Positions 53,401-60,659 of a stretch of DNA of 64,000 nt are shown one piece after another. A program made the position numbers and the translations under genes. This stretch comes from Symbiodinium natans. Taxonomy: Eukaryota > Sar > Dinophyceae > Suessiales > Symbiodiniaceae. Each line of letters opens with the position of its first letter. Within the stretch, counting starts at the first letter, position 1. A model generated the notes under the pieces. That model saw nothing but the letters and a program-made list of their open reading frames with translations. It searched no databases and was not told the origin of the DNA. The stretch spans positions 124,001 through 188,000 of the forward strand of contig CAJNDS010002247.1 in the NCBI GenBank assembly GCA_905221605.1. The letters are read 5' to 3'.

Positions 53401-53826
53401 CATGCGTGCTACCAAATGCCGGACAAAGTAGGGGAAGTGCGGAATAGACAAGAAGCAGCGACTATCCGTGACTAAGAGCAGGACATGGGCTCCTGCGGAC
53501 TCAGCAGCCCGGAGCTGTGGAAGTAGGCAGCCGAGTAATGCATTGTAGTCAATCTCTGGGTGGAGACCTTGCGGCTCAGGCGGTTCGCCGGAAATGGCTC
53601 CCGAGGCCAGTTTCAATGGCAGTACGCCGCTAGGGGTGGGCTCAGGGAAATTCTGATTACTTTCTAGTGCCTGCGCGAGATCCTCAGGCTCCTGAGGCCC
53701 CGGCGCATGGTCAGCACTGAGAGTGCGAAGCTGGCATATAGCCTGCATTGCGGTCGCCGCAAGGACCTGTGGACCTGGGTGGCTAGGGACCTGCCAAGGC
53801 AACTGGCGCGGGAGGTGGCCTCCCAT
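47383..53826 (-). CDS. 2147-aa fusion: GT-like + alpha/beta hydrolase + SF1 helicase
   Basis: ATG at 53826; the frame is open upstream to ~54015 without an ATG. Residues ~75-420 resemble a GT-A glycosyltransferase: HVLLLVTDS, then LMLLDHDTLFTARWEAEEL with a DHD (DxD) site at ~190; this is tentative. Residues ~680-870 carry an alpha/beta-hydrolase nucleophile elbow VTGFSAGSYTG (~759), a later ESDQLC (~821) and GHSYGHFVH (~860), in the order Ser-Asp-His. A hydrophobic stretch (FLTDLVLVLLIGLVV) is at ~1205. Residues ~1350-1880 form a superfamily 1 (UPF1-like) helicase: Walker A GAPGSGKT (~1380), DEAQQ (~1494), GDHRQPAGG (~1521), SMRLPPEI (~1643), GMVSQYARIV and the late motif FARATSSFTRG (~1845). 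The C-terminus is Pro-rich. No stop or intron interrupts 6.4 kb, which argues for a functional gene. Confidence 0.72.
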   Translation of the reverse strand: MGGHLPRQLPWQVPSHPGPQVLAATAMQAICQLRTLSADHAPGPQEPEDLAQALESNQNFPEPTPSGVLPLKLASGAISGEPPEPQGLHPEIDYNALLGCLLPQLRAAESAGAHVLLLVTDSRCFLSIPHFPYFVRHLVARMQWEGPFKERWFPILVNTKEAGLASVHFTWAGPEILAVLRVLAPGVVLMLLDHDTLFTARWEAEELRRFAVLDLLPNTLSTESLGSMEVETDETQPCGSLPASPWSCSPDGSIPCGDRSPNSIGMVCSSEDQLEANGGLVLFYPNAPDGKHPRPPRFCIPGNVASAVTSIGTALSRALQLVIMPSEVPTPLPGMHEQVPLDQIHYRQCLRNTPLAGTTAHKHSDFVFAWALLGRYIHEVAWKTADLTAGRPEPDIQFGASPVRQVRGVKTWGQGPYEQGFLPLLMGYGGSHSRLAILPGPDLFMANRYAEVIPPPFVHGYGAKGKNILPQWGSVVRLPTLPESVWGNGDTVPLWASVGKKGSGPVRLQLFPGVLMFWKKDALSSCRATPKWRSRPNTPTGPLALLAAAAHAWLAQADLPWPLFAADIKVTPLGLSQYWDDGLAMRVQQALAAFAFPAYQYPPPKPHLTPSGECRSLFISGMNGKAENTPPTVSGSIIHTANSYALTGLEMETVRDNQGKKVRYEDTQRPLLLSTSGNAAHALLLLPQAAQLWARALYPQVEGCGLPAAVRARISSVEASLTMCPALAHLHMPHTAALTALHVGLAAGRAGECKLCVTGFSAGSYTGAAVAIAWHERQKLPDCKGDFVHIKARLGGVAMPRAMLQYILGSELRHAVSLVHHESDQLCIFRPSQAARTQAIGAGARLYYFTGPESLGSGGHSYGHFVHSEELFQLTPGDYVHKELTKKICGLADPRMDRTVRAGLMGVACGSVQLSDKSKTFINSVLGRQIRRPDMEAFLRIPSAENRSIASLRADCTQVLLTDAKPHLADLPPPYHELGPTMKLVLGMWLPHLSLERLVDMLGYQFLAMASEAEIEEEPSEQYHYPEQAAVKRAAAPVAIKPGTHTWPICLLHRVYPRASVMLLTPELADVPDWAKKWFAVAGKVPAKGTALLVTLREDKGDVAYPGMFIELLAPKKLFTGPGESKAMQPVNITIALLLTDEQHNQFAQRPSLPRVSQLEVLPGGASTPLWDALLHMPRERQHVALGVPLEDSPLDAIRQPQWLPGFLTDLVLVLLIGLVVRGNWHDTWAQLIHPEVCQVFRGKHETQAAQASLTAGPGASNPLQSFLNLWLAEEQSYRKEWTPTLLSGVLATLPDSPLPGQEDARTPALWHAECLRLSHDSLSNEHDPRTRASIFALAVGPAFLTCLCDTFWGADGHLAALLGACSYGLAANRTSVFITGAPGSGKTRSCAFLGVLLACLTSRLTLYTAHGNESVRAYVEAVDRLTTASNEFVRSRIVRIPGNKEKDTHKLPFDVHDLYRGLLVATTHGTIVARLSFPYSQLINRLKDVELLLRDEAQQLGTPGSNTILAHIKHALDVMIGDHRQPAGGSRPNYHFVTELLEQKICGLNAVPADLHTPATLPAALLRQTAQSSGPWKKGQGEMPSWGKPHRSSGASEVLFSAVSMLESILCISIVKPKQAETVMQAAGLKAIVGPAVNLSLCSSMRLPPEIAAILYACRYSEACRFELIGRVPRLRMPPGPTMQHLLGRPLRSLAGRWMETCRWVRVQDQDETQTKIGRSYDLSMVLADIVLTFGHQVYPDSPIGMVSQYARIVTQMKFMLQLSLPADPLGDDDMSLLEACQTAEDFPLTGAPNTWSLVTFRTFLMNRIGSLKRFFGAITTACSTGPTFGICVFVTCRASGFLFSSEAGFARATSSFTRGLGALVFVAPHYSDGIGACFQMAACATGGLIECAEYVRTQASLWSMDGPGIATALHKQAFRERTVASIVLPAERKVGLDLFGTPPLHQAWALKATWGDKREVFYRTLQQEGWGSPSFTSNSYSGTIVSLQTRGFVLEPLPNAVYCVPFQPVGDTSIRMPPKRGSAQRADPAFEHKAGILRAPRGLHLLPVRTGKAASETAIDVDSPGNSPVPAGSNSPDVVVATAVEVPTPQQSPAQGEATTNARHGERWGTPWLGAPLRQLSARLRQLDGTFPEPLAAPQRGREDH

Positions 53827-54427
53827 GTGGAATTCGCGGCTCGATCCTACTGACCTCACCAACTGGGTATTCTCCAACACGTGGAGGAATCGGCGGTATG
53901 GGAGGGCGAGGACTATTATCCGGCCAGCAGACCCTAGGTGGATTAGGTGATGGAGTTTGCCAGGGCCCGGGAGACAGGGCTGTCTCCCTACCCGCTCCTT
54001 GTTCGGTGACAACACTCGCCCAAGGGGGAAGGTCTATCGCGTCACCAGGCAAAGCACTGTGCGTGGACACCGCTCGCCCCATGAGGGCACTGCTATGCGG
54101 CATGATGCCGATGCCTGGCCTCCATGCATGCAGGAGAAAACAGCGAACCGTGGGTTGCCGGGCGAAGCAGACGGCGTTGCTGTTTCTCAAAAAGGCAGAA
54201 TGGTCCAGACACAACAAGGGTTGTATTTCCGGCGGAAAGTATCGGCACCAACCGGCAGCATCGAGTTCGTGAGGCAGGATGACGCCGGCTTGCATCTGCC
54301 TGGTCATTGCGACATCACTGGTCCCTAAAGTGGCAAGTGCAGTGAGTTGCCCTCTCCTGGCAACGTGGACTTGGAGCACTTGCGCTCCAACCCGGATCGC
54401 GTACGGTTGACAGGCATACGACTCCAT
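53783..54427 (-). CDS. 214-aa protein overlapping the helicase ORF
   Basis: ATG at 54427, stop at 53783-53785. The N-terminal ~140 aa look folded (YAIRVGAQVLQVHVARRGQL, AGVILPHELDAAGWCRYFPPE, LLCLDHSAFLRNSNAVCFAR, RCFLLHAWRPGIGIMPH). The rest is Pro-rich. It overlaps the start of the 2147-aa ORF by 44 bases in a different frame, so it may be a separate overlapping gene or the N-terminal part of the same product joined by frameshifting or a small intron. No family is recognised. Confidence 0.5.
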   Translation of the reverse strand: MESYACQPYAIRVGAQVLQVHVARRGQLTALATLGTSDVAMTRQMQAGVILPHELDAAGWCRYFPPEIQPLLCLDHSAFLRNSNAVCFARQPTVRCFLLHAWRPGIGIMPHSSALMGRAVSTHSALPGDAIDLPPWASVVTEQGAGRETALSPGPWQTPSPNPPRVCWPDNSPRPPIPPIPPRVGEYPVGEVSRIEPRIPHGRPPPAPVALAGP

Positions 54428-54951
54428 GGCATCACTCACCGAACATGGCAGGCCAAACTCATGTGACTACCCCACAGGCAGCGGAGAACCACGAGGCAAC
54501 CTCCAGACACCAAGATCCCTGGAAAGCCCTTACAAAAACTAGGGAGGGACTCAAGGAAAGGGAGGACCAAACAAAAAGCACAGCACACAGGAGAGAAGAA
54601 GCAGAAAGGCGAGAAAAAACCAGTCAGGAGCGTTACAACCCTCTACACAATGGGTTCCTCGTTCAGTCAGCCAGCCACCCTTAGCTTGAGCCAGGGCACA
54701 TCCAATGCGCAACCTGAAAAGGGATGCAGCGTGTCACCGCAGGTGGCTGTCACTTGTGGCTGCAATGTGCTGCATGTACAAAGCAATGACCTGGAGACGA
54801 TGGCATCCTTTACTTTGTCCGTGCACAGTAGTAGCACCAGAATGCAGGCGTACCTCGGTTGCTGGTCTGTTTGTAGCGGCAACACAAGGGCCGGCGCGCA
54901 TAAATCGATTAAAATGGAAAAAGGAAGGCACTCTCTACCCTGCCCCGACGA
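54428..54951 (-). promoter_or_regulatory. Pyrimidine-rich intergenic region upstream of the helicase genes
   Basis: On the minus strand 54470-54630 is rich in CTTT/CCCT (for example CTTTTTGTTTGGTCCTCCCTTTCC), which would suit a spliced-leader acceptor for the 214-aa ORF (inference). No ORF is supported between 54660 and 54951. Confidence 0.35.
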
Positions 54952-55821
54952 CTACTCCGGGAGCTCGATATGGTCCGCCAGCAGCCAATCAGGATCGCTC
55001 AGCAACGCAGGCCACACCACATGCTCCGGGTCCTTGCCGATAACCACCTGTCGGATTGTGAGGCCGGGGGCCCAGGGGTACTGCGTGCGTCCGTAGCCCT
55101 TGAAGGCGGTAAAGTGTGAGTCTTCGGAAAGGGCTTCTGTGACAGGAGGCACGCGATGATTGCCCCGCACCGAGTAGCACATCCGAAGGTGGTGCTGAAA
55201 GGTCTCTACGTCCTTTCGTCCGCCATAGACTAAAATTCGTGTCTCCCCGCCCGTTGGGGCTGGCAGCAAAGAAGGCAGCCTAATGGGGCCCATGCAAACA
55301 CAAGCCCGGAAGGTCGCATGGGCCTCGGAAATTGCAATCTGGTAGGTGATGGTTCCTCCAGAGCCAAGGCCCATGAGATATGTGGGCAAGGAGATGCGAG
55401 GGCTCGCATCACGTTGGACGGCCAGTAGGAGCGGTAGAATTTCCATTGTATACACTGCCTTGGTCCAGGCAGCACCGTCAGGCAGCATCCAGGCAGGCGG
55501 TGAGCCTGCTTGTCCCGCCACAGGCCATGCGCAGGCAATGACGGCCTTTTTGAAAGCCAGGTTGCTCCACAGATACTCGATGGCCCCTTGCCAAGGCAGT
55601 GGGTGCATATTCTCCACATAGAAATGTCCACAACCAGGGAGGAGAAGCACTATCGAGTTGGCTTCCCCCGCATCCGCACTCGGCCGGGATACAACAAAGG
55701 GGAGGGTTGAACTGCCATGGCTCGCCGTAATCCAGGTGTTTTCACGCCCAGCTACGAGCGGAGGGGCCACCAATGAAAGAGGCTGCAGGTTCTCCAGGCC
55801 AAGGGGCTCTTGCAATGCCAT
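54952..55821 (-). CDS. 289-aa alpha/beta-hydrolase-like protein
   Basis: ATG at 55821; the frame is open ~48 codons further up and that part is hydrophobic (LPSLPLPCPINWVGCLFFA), so a longer secreted form with a non-ATG or spliced start is possible. Hydrolase landmarks: VLLLPGCGHFY (oxyanion-type strand, ~70-80), YLMGLGSGGTITYQIA (nucleophile elbow region, ~150), RILVYGGRKDVETF (acid strand) and GKDPEHVVWPALL (catalytic His region, ~268). It resembles the esterase/PHB-depolymerase group, whose elbow is GLSxGG. Here the Ser position reads Gly and the Ser is one residue later, so activity is doubtful. Decayed relatives follow in tandem at 42.7-45.1 kb. Confidence 0.6.
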   Translation of the reverse strand: MALQEPLGLENLQPLSLVAPPLVAGRENTWITASHGSSTLPFVVSRPSADAGEANSIVLLLPGCGHFYVENMHPLPWQGAIEYLWSNLAFKKAVIACAWPVAGQAGSPPAWMLPDGAAWTKAVYTMEILPLLLAVQRDASPRISLPTYLMGLGSGGTITYQIAISEAHATFRACVCMGPIRLPSLLPAPTGGETRILVYGGRKDVETFQHHLRMCYSVRGNHRVPPVTEALSEDSHFTAFKGYGRTQYPWAPGLTIRQVVIGKDPEHVVWPALLSDPDWLLADHIELPE

Positions 55822-56119
55822 GGCGAAGAAGAGGCAGCCTACCCAATTGATGGGGCAAGGTAGAGGAAGACTGGGCAGTCTTGCCTGAGAGCCGTGCCGT
55901 CCAGCGCAAAGAATGTCACACAACAACAAGCTTGCTCCCAACTTCCCCTGACTCAGCTCCCTTCAGTTGGAGACTACATCAGCAGTATAACATGATCAAT
56001 GGTTACAACTTTCCAAATCGGTCAAGACAACAGCATGACATTACAGGAATGCCGCATGACCATGGATAACGACCGATGTACTAGGCCGCCGTTTGTTCCG
56101 TATTCGCACAAGGTCAGCG
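55822..56119. other. Intergenic, pyrimidine-rich on the minus strand in places
   Basis: Holds the non-ATG extension of the 289-aa ORF (to ~55960). Nothing else is recognised. Confidence 0.4.
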
Positions 56120-56812
56120 TTAGATGTCACTATCCGAATGCCGATTGTCCTCAAGCAGATGCATGGTCTCGTCATCTAAATGCTCGAGAATGTCGGTAGC
56201 AATACGTTCATCGAGGAAGCACGCTACCCACTCCAGAATGACGGCATTATCATTGGGGACAGCATCGGACATCGCTTGCAAAAGCAAATTGACTTTATCG
56301 GCAGTGAAACGCCATGCAAGCAAAAGATGCTGCTCCAAATGCGCTTTTATGAGGTAAATTGGAAAATCTTCCTGGCGATGCAAAATGATTGGCCTGGCCC
56401 AGGCTAAAAGGGCATTCTGCTGTGGTCCAGGCGGACGTCTGAACATAGCCAGTAACGCCCCGTACTCCTGGGCAAGCTCGTTCCTCAAATCCTGCGAAAG
56501 ATCTCGAAGGTGGTGTGCAAGCCAGGCACGATGACCTCCAACAGAGTGCGCGAGTTCGGCCGCAGCAACCATGGCGAGGGTCCGTTGATTAGGACGTCCT
56601 TGGGCTGCCGAGGCATCGCGGATTCCTTGCAGTACGAGGAGCTTGGTGAGCGATATCCAGCCAGCACTACAAGTGTGGCCGTGGCCTTCGAGGATGGGCT
56701 CGCTGGAAAAGATCTCCGGGTGTTCGTAAGGGTAGCATCTTTCCCAGTCACTGTCGCCATCTCCATTGACAGCAGTGTAAAGGCTGCCACCAATGACCAA
56801 CGAAGCAGCCAT
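56120..56812 (-). CDS. 230-aa unknown helical protein
   Basis: ATG at 56812. The start looks like a small beta region (MAASLVIGGSLYTAVNGDGDSDWERCYPY), then a mainly helical body (ISLTKLLVLQGIRDAS, LAMVAAAELAHSVGGHRAWLAHHL, LRNELAQEYGALLAMF, YLIKAHLEQHLLLAW, ILEWVACFLDERIATDILEHL) and an acidic tail (DDETMHLLEDNRHSDSD). No family is recognised. The repeated VGGS / SVGGH and GDGDSDWE pattern might fit an enzyme start, but this is not enough for a call. Its codon use and GC are like its neighbours. Confidence 0.55.
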   Translation of the reverse strand: MAASLVIGGSLYTAVNGDGDSDWERCYPYEHPEIFSSEPILEGHGHTCSAGWISLTKLLVLQGIRDASAAQGRPNQRTLAMVAAAELAHSVGGHRAWLAHHLRDLSQDLRNELAQEYGALLAMFRRPPGPQQNALLAWARPIILHRQEDFPIYLIKAHLEQHLLLAWRFTADKVNLLLQAMSDAVPNDNAVILEWVACFLDERIATDILEHLDDETMHLLEDNRHSDSDI

Positions 56813-56982
56813 GCCGGGCAGTTAGTTCGGGGAGGGCAAGCGGGCGCCTGCTCCTGTGAGCCCTGGCGGCACAGAACAAGGGGGCAAGTTAGCGGGTAAT
56901 ACCATCACTCCTTTATGTTCGCGGCTGAGAGGGCTATGAGCCACAGGAACAAACTGTCAATCCATGCGGGGGACTAGGGCGT

Positions 56983-57002
56983 GTGAGTGCGGGCGCACTC
57001 AC
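56983..57002. promoter_or_regulatory. Perfect hairpin, copy 1 (GTGAGTGCGGGCGCACTCAC)
   Basis: 9-bp perfect stem with a 2-base loop, identical to that at 57214-57233 together with one or two flanking bases on each side. It lies between the 206-aa and 230-aa genes. It could act as an RNA 3'-end or processing signal, or be a protein-binding palindrome. Confidence 0.65.
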
Positions 57003-57213
57003 GTACCCAACATCAAATCACTCCCGCACCCTCACAAGATTCTCCGCAGGTAATACTCGGGAGCAAGGGAGCAACCCGAACGGGAGCTCCTGAGCCGCTT
57101 CACCGAGCCCCTGCTCGGAAATTGCGGTGAGGGGTCACTGCTCGTCAAACTTGTACAGAGAACGTAAATGGATCTACTGCCTTGAGAAGAGATGCAGGTT
57201 CCTACACCGCCGT

Positions 57214-57233
57214 GTGAGTGCGGGCGCACTCAC
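57214..57233. promoter_or_regulatory. Perfect hairpin, copy 2
   Basis: Identical to 56983-57002. It starts 14 bases downstream (minus-strand sense) of the stop codon of the 206-aa ORF, a position that fits a 3'-end signal. Confidence 0.65.
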
Positions 57234-57247
57234 GTGGCATGAGCAAC

Positions 57248-57868
57248 TCAACCGTCCTCCTCCACTTGCCCAGTGACTGGGGTCCTAGCCTGGCTAGAGG
57301 AGGGGAAGAGTATAGCATTGTTTCGCATTCGCGCGACACCCAAGTCCATCAATTCCGTAACATGAAGCTGCAATTTGAAATGGGTGCAGTTCACACGCAC
57401 GACGGGCACAACACGCTGTGTACTGGCGAAGGTTGACGTCGATGTCACAAAACGCCTGCGCGATGCCCAAGCCCCGATGATACCTCCCCAGCGCCGACAA
57501 ACAGCAGCCACTCTCGCGGTTTCCCTCAGGGACGGGAGGGCAACCCTATAATTCTCGACTCCAGGAGCGACGTGAGGGAGGCGAGTATAACAACAACCCC
57601 AATTCGACTGTTGTTGCCGCCAGAGGTACACTTGTGGAGGCTCGGAGAGGCCTTCGCGCGGCTCTATAATTAACCACAGGCTCAAGCACACAGTGCACGC
57701 ATCAAAGAGGATACAACGCAATGCATCCAATGGGCAGTCGTGAAGGTGTCTATCGCTGTGCCTGGAGGCGGGCCTACAGTAGGCCGACGTAGGGCTCAAC
57801 TGCGAGACAATCACAAGCAGCGGAGCAAGACGTTCCATATGGATTTGAGGGCTGGATGCCTCAACCAT
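57248..57868 (-). CDS. 206-aa unknown protein
   Basis: ATG at 57868, stop at 57248. Rich in Arg, Ser, Leu and Cys. Segments that look protein-like include LAPLLVIVSQLSPTSAYC, ILFDACTVCLSLWLIIEP and NCTHFKLQLHVTELMDLGVA. There is no known motif. It sits between the 466-aa gene and the paired hairpins, on the same strand. It is less convincing than its neighbours and could be a chance ORF. Confidence 0.35.
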   Translation of the reverse strand: MVEASSPQIHMERLAPLLVIVSQLSPTSAYCRPASRHSDRHLHDCPLDALRCILFDACTVCLSLWLIIEPREGLSEPPQVYLWRQQQSNWGCCYTRLPHVAPGVENYRVALPSLRETARVAAVCRRWGGIIGAWASRRRFVTSTSTFASTQRVVPVVRVNCTHFKLQLHVTELMDLGVARMRNNAILFPSSSQARTPVTGQVEEDG

Positions 57869-58065
57869 GTCAGTGATGCCTTCCTGAGGGGAAGGCGGTG
57901 GACTACCTCGGATCTATAGAGTTGACCTGAGCCAGCACTGCACAGCACCCATGAAAAAGTCCCGCCAACACATTCCCTAGAATGCAAAACCGCGAAAGCA
58001 GTGTGAAACTGGAGAACGAGACCCTCATGCTTCCAAGGCCAAGCATTAGTGAAGGGGCGGGGTCC
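57869..58065. other. Short intergenic region
   Basis: About 200 bases between the 466-aa and 206-aa ORFs, nothing recognised. Confidence 0.4.
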
Positions 58066-59466
58066 CTACTGCATTTTCAGAAGTATGTTTGCATTCGGAG
58101 CAAAAGCTCGGAGTACTGCCGACGCAGGACTCGCAACTGCCCCTTGTGAGTCGGCCAGGACAAAAGATCGACACTCGAGGTGCCCACTGCGTTCTCTCAT
58201 CGCTTGCACGCATTTGACCATCAACAGGGACACAGGCCAGCTACAAGAAGCCAAAACAGGGCAAGGTAGGTCATTCCAATCGCTTGGGTTGAGGAGCTGC
58301 AGGTGCCAGGACGGCCAGCCAACAGTGACGGGTGGATGCGCAGCCCTTACAGCCAGGAGATCATTGTAGGCATATACAGTGAACGGTGTGCCCACCGGCC
58401 AATCTACCAGGGCACAGCACGGAGGGACAGGTAGGTGACTAAGTTGCGAAACAGCGAAGACCCCAAGGAGATCTGGCTGCAGGCGGTTCGGGCACAAAGC
58501 ACATGAGGCAGGGAAAAGTTGAGTGGTAAGTTGGAGAGTATCCCCTTCAAGAGCTTCTTGTCGAAAGGGGGCAACGCACCAAACGATTTGAATCATACAG
58601 CCTTGATGTTGAGTAACGCGCACAAGGGTGAGATTGGCAACAAGGCCAGCATCCCTTCCCCTACAACGAGAAGCTGCTTCACGGACTGACCAAGGAGCAG
58701 GCACGTGACGCTGCAAGGTGGACTGTGTGCGAGGCCATAGACTGCCACAGTGGCCCTCTGCCTGCGGGTGAGGAGAATCCATTTGGGCAGGCCAATGATG
58801 CTCATGAGCAAGTCGCCCGCCCAGGAGCTGCCTTGCAGGAGTTTGATTGGCAAAGTCAGCTGTAAACGGTGAACGCAGTCGGAGGAAGCGGAGGCTCGCG
58901 AGTGGGAAGTCTCCAACTGCATGGACGTCGTAAGTGCATTCGTCAAGAGGCGTGACTCCAAAGAACGCTCCGGCGTGTTCCCCCGTGGGAATCGCAAAGA
59001 AGGGCATTCCCCTCAGACCTTCCAAGAGAAGTCGGAACCAGTGCGAATTAACTGATGCAAGACAGGCCACAGACTGGATAGCCAATTGGCACCAATGAAG
59101 CATGTGCCAATGAAAGTCTAAGCCGCCCGAGACCTGGCCGATCTTTATTTCTTGTCTTATGCTCCAACTAAGCCAAGCCTGGAAGGCATCAGCGGCATTT
59201 TCAGTGCCATGAACACTCTGCAATGGCAGGGCAAGAACAACCTTGATGTTGCAGAGATCCACAAGAAGGCGTTGCGCGACTGACGATGTCAGTCTTTGCA
59301 CAGGGTCCTCTCCACCTCCGCAAAGAGGAATTAGAGGGTCATTGCCTAGGACCAGCGTCAAGGCCACCGGGGACAAATCCAAGGACAGAGCTTGCGGCAG
59401 AGCAAGAGTACGGGCGTACTCAAGCTGCCTTGGGTCGCTGTCAAGGCAATCTTCCTCTGTTGACAT
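58066..59466 (-). CDS. 466-aa unknown protein
   Basis: ATG at 59466 (the frame is open a few codons more). Protein-like over the whole length: LALPQALSLDLSPVALTLVLGNDPLIPL, LLVDLCNIKVVLALPLQSVHGTENAADAF, GLDFHWHMLHWCQLAIQSVACLASV, GMPFFAIPTGEHAGAFFGV, CCALVDWPVGTPFTVYAYNDL. Its C-terminus, MRERSGHLECRSFVLADSQG, is matched by the remnant at 59630-59835 (MRQRSGYLESRAFVLCDEQG), so it belongs to a small tandem family with a conserved C-terminal module. No known family is recognised. Confidence 0.55.
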   Translation of the reverse strand: MSTEEDCLDSDPRQLEYARTLALPQALSLDLSPVALTLVLGNDPLIPLCGGGEDPVQRLTSSVAQRLLVDLCNIKVVLALPLQSVHGTENAADAFQAWLSWSIRQEIKIGQVSGGLDFHWHMLHWCQLAIQSVACLASVNSHWFRLLLEGLRGMPFFAIPTGEHAGAFFGVTPLDECTYDVHAVGDFPLASLRFLRLRSPFTADFANQTPARQLLGGRLAHEHHWPAQMDSPHPQAEGHCGSLWPRTQSTLQRHVPAPWSVREAASRCRGRDAGLVANLTLVRVTQHQGCMIQIVWCVAPFRQEALEGDTLQLTTQLFPASCALCPNRLQPDLLGVFAVSQLSHLPVPPCCALVDWPVGTPFTVYAYNDLLAVRAAHPPVTVGWPSWHLQLLNPSDWNDLPCPVLASCSWPVSLLMVKCVQAMRERSGHLECRSFVLADSQGAVASPASAVLRAFAPNANILLKMQ

Positions 59467-59629
59467 GCTCAAGTTGGGCCGCAAGGCAACGAGTCGTATA
59501 GTGTGGCGGCAGGAAAGTGACGTCGCGGGGCAGCCTCAGACTCCCATGAGCCAAAGCACTACTACGCTAGTGTGAGCCAAAAGGCGGCAAGAAGGCGTTA
59601 CCAATGCAGCAAAGCCAGCCGTCCTAGCA

Positions 59630-59835
59630 TCAAAGTAGGCTGTGGGAGGCGGAGACCAATCTAAACAGGTGACCTTCGAAGGTGAGGCACTTGTACTTAA
59701 GAAGCACCCTCGCATCCTCATGGAACGCTGTTTGGATTTTGGTGCACGTGTCCGCAACAAAGCCCTGTTCATCGCAAAGTACGAAAGCCCGACTTTCAAG
59801 GTAACCACTCCGTTGCCGCATGTGTTGCACAATTA
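59630..59835 (-). pseudogene. Truncated C-terminal paralog of the 466-aa protein
   Basis: QHMRQRSGYLESRAFVLCDEQGFVADTCTKIQTAFHEDARVLLK aligns with the last ~45 residues of the 466-aa protein in the same order. The 5' part is missing, replaced by unrelated sequence beyond ~59,840. It shows that the family was once tandemly repeated here. Confidence 0.6.
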
Positions 59836-60479
59836 GTATTTGCCAAAGAACAGGCGGCGTTCAACAGCATAGCTGCGCTTTTTACAGCTACCGTGTACCG
59901 CCCCCTTGCCAAACTACCCGAACCTGCCGGATTGGCGCGAGTTTTTTGATGAGGCAGGACTCACACGATAGAATGACTACACAGGTTCGCTCACGGTCTC
60001 CCCCCGCTGTGCAAGTATCAGGCCGCGCGCAGCGCGGAGCTCGGAGCAGCTACGGCCCCCAAGGCTGCTTGACGGTCTGCAGCCAACCGCGCGTCAAGTA
60101 TGAATGTCAAGGGGCCTTAACTAAGAGCCCCGCGCAGCGGCCGATTTTTTTGGAGAGCACAATGAGCAGGTTTACCCCGTGACTACACCTGATGCGGGAC
60201 CCACAGCAAAGTGTTCGTCGCGAGTAAGGCTTAAGCCTCCTCTGTGGGCTGTTCTTCCGACTGTACATCGAGCCAGACAAGCAAACACCCGAAAGAGCCT
60301 TAGCTGCAGGCTGCCAGTAAGCAGTTGCTCCCTGAACTCTGGCGGTTCCTGCCGATAAGCAGTTACCCCAGAAGATCAGGGACTAAAGCTCTCCTGCCGG
60401 CCCGGGAAGCTAGCAGAGGGTCGAAGGCACCAAAAAGACCTCGCCTTGCTAAAGCTCTCCAGGCGGCCAGCAAGCAAAC
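59836..60479. other. No gene recognised; left flank of unit copy 2
   Basis: No ORF is supported. GGCGGCCAGCAAGCAAAC immediately precedes the T11 run and is unlike the left flank of copy 1, so the poly(A) end marks a true boundary. Confidence 0.45.
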
Positions 60480-60659
60480 TTTTTTTTTTTGGACTGACGC
60501 CTCTTTACTACATCAGTAGCACAGTAGGCCGGTCTTGTTGGGCTCGACGTAAAGGGTGAAACAAAGTCAGCGCACACAATCCGCCAGACACACCAAGCAA
60601 CCACCAAGCAAACAAACACCAAAGAAACAAAGCGAGCAATCGCGCTGAACTACTAGATA

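Larger units (their letters stand above)
56813..57247. other. Intergenic with two identical hairpins
   Basis: Apart from the hairpins at 56983-57002 and 57214-57233 there is a third weaker stem around 57090-57125 (GAGCTCCTGAGCCGCTTCACCGAGCCCCTGCTCGG). No ORF is supported. Confidence 0.5.
42525..60479 (-). mobile_element. ~18-kb multi-gene unit with a 3' poly(A) boundary, copy 1
   Basis: All intact ORFs except one inverted segment are on the minus strand. Its 3' end is the T12 run at 42525-42536. The same boundary (T11 then GGACTGACGCCTCTTTAC) recurs at 60480 and is followed by 3.4 kb of nearly identical sequence, which fixes at least the 3' part as a duplicated unit. Contents in minus-strand order: a truncated paralog, 466, 206, 230, 289, 214, 2147, Pro-rich/351, 249 aa, then decayed hydrolase copies. 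The upstream limit is not proven; 60,479 is simply where copy 2 begins. No polymerase, integrase or transposase is recognised. Confidence 0.5.
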
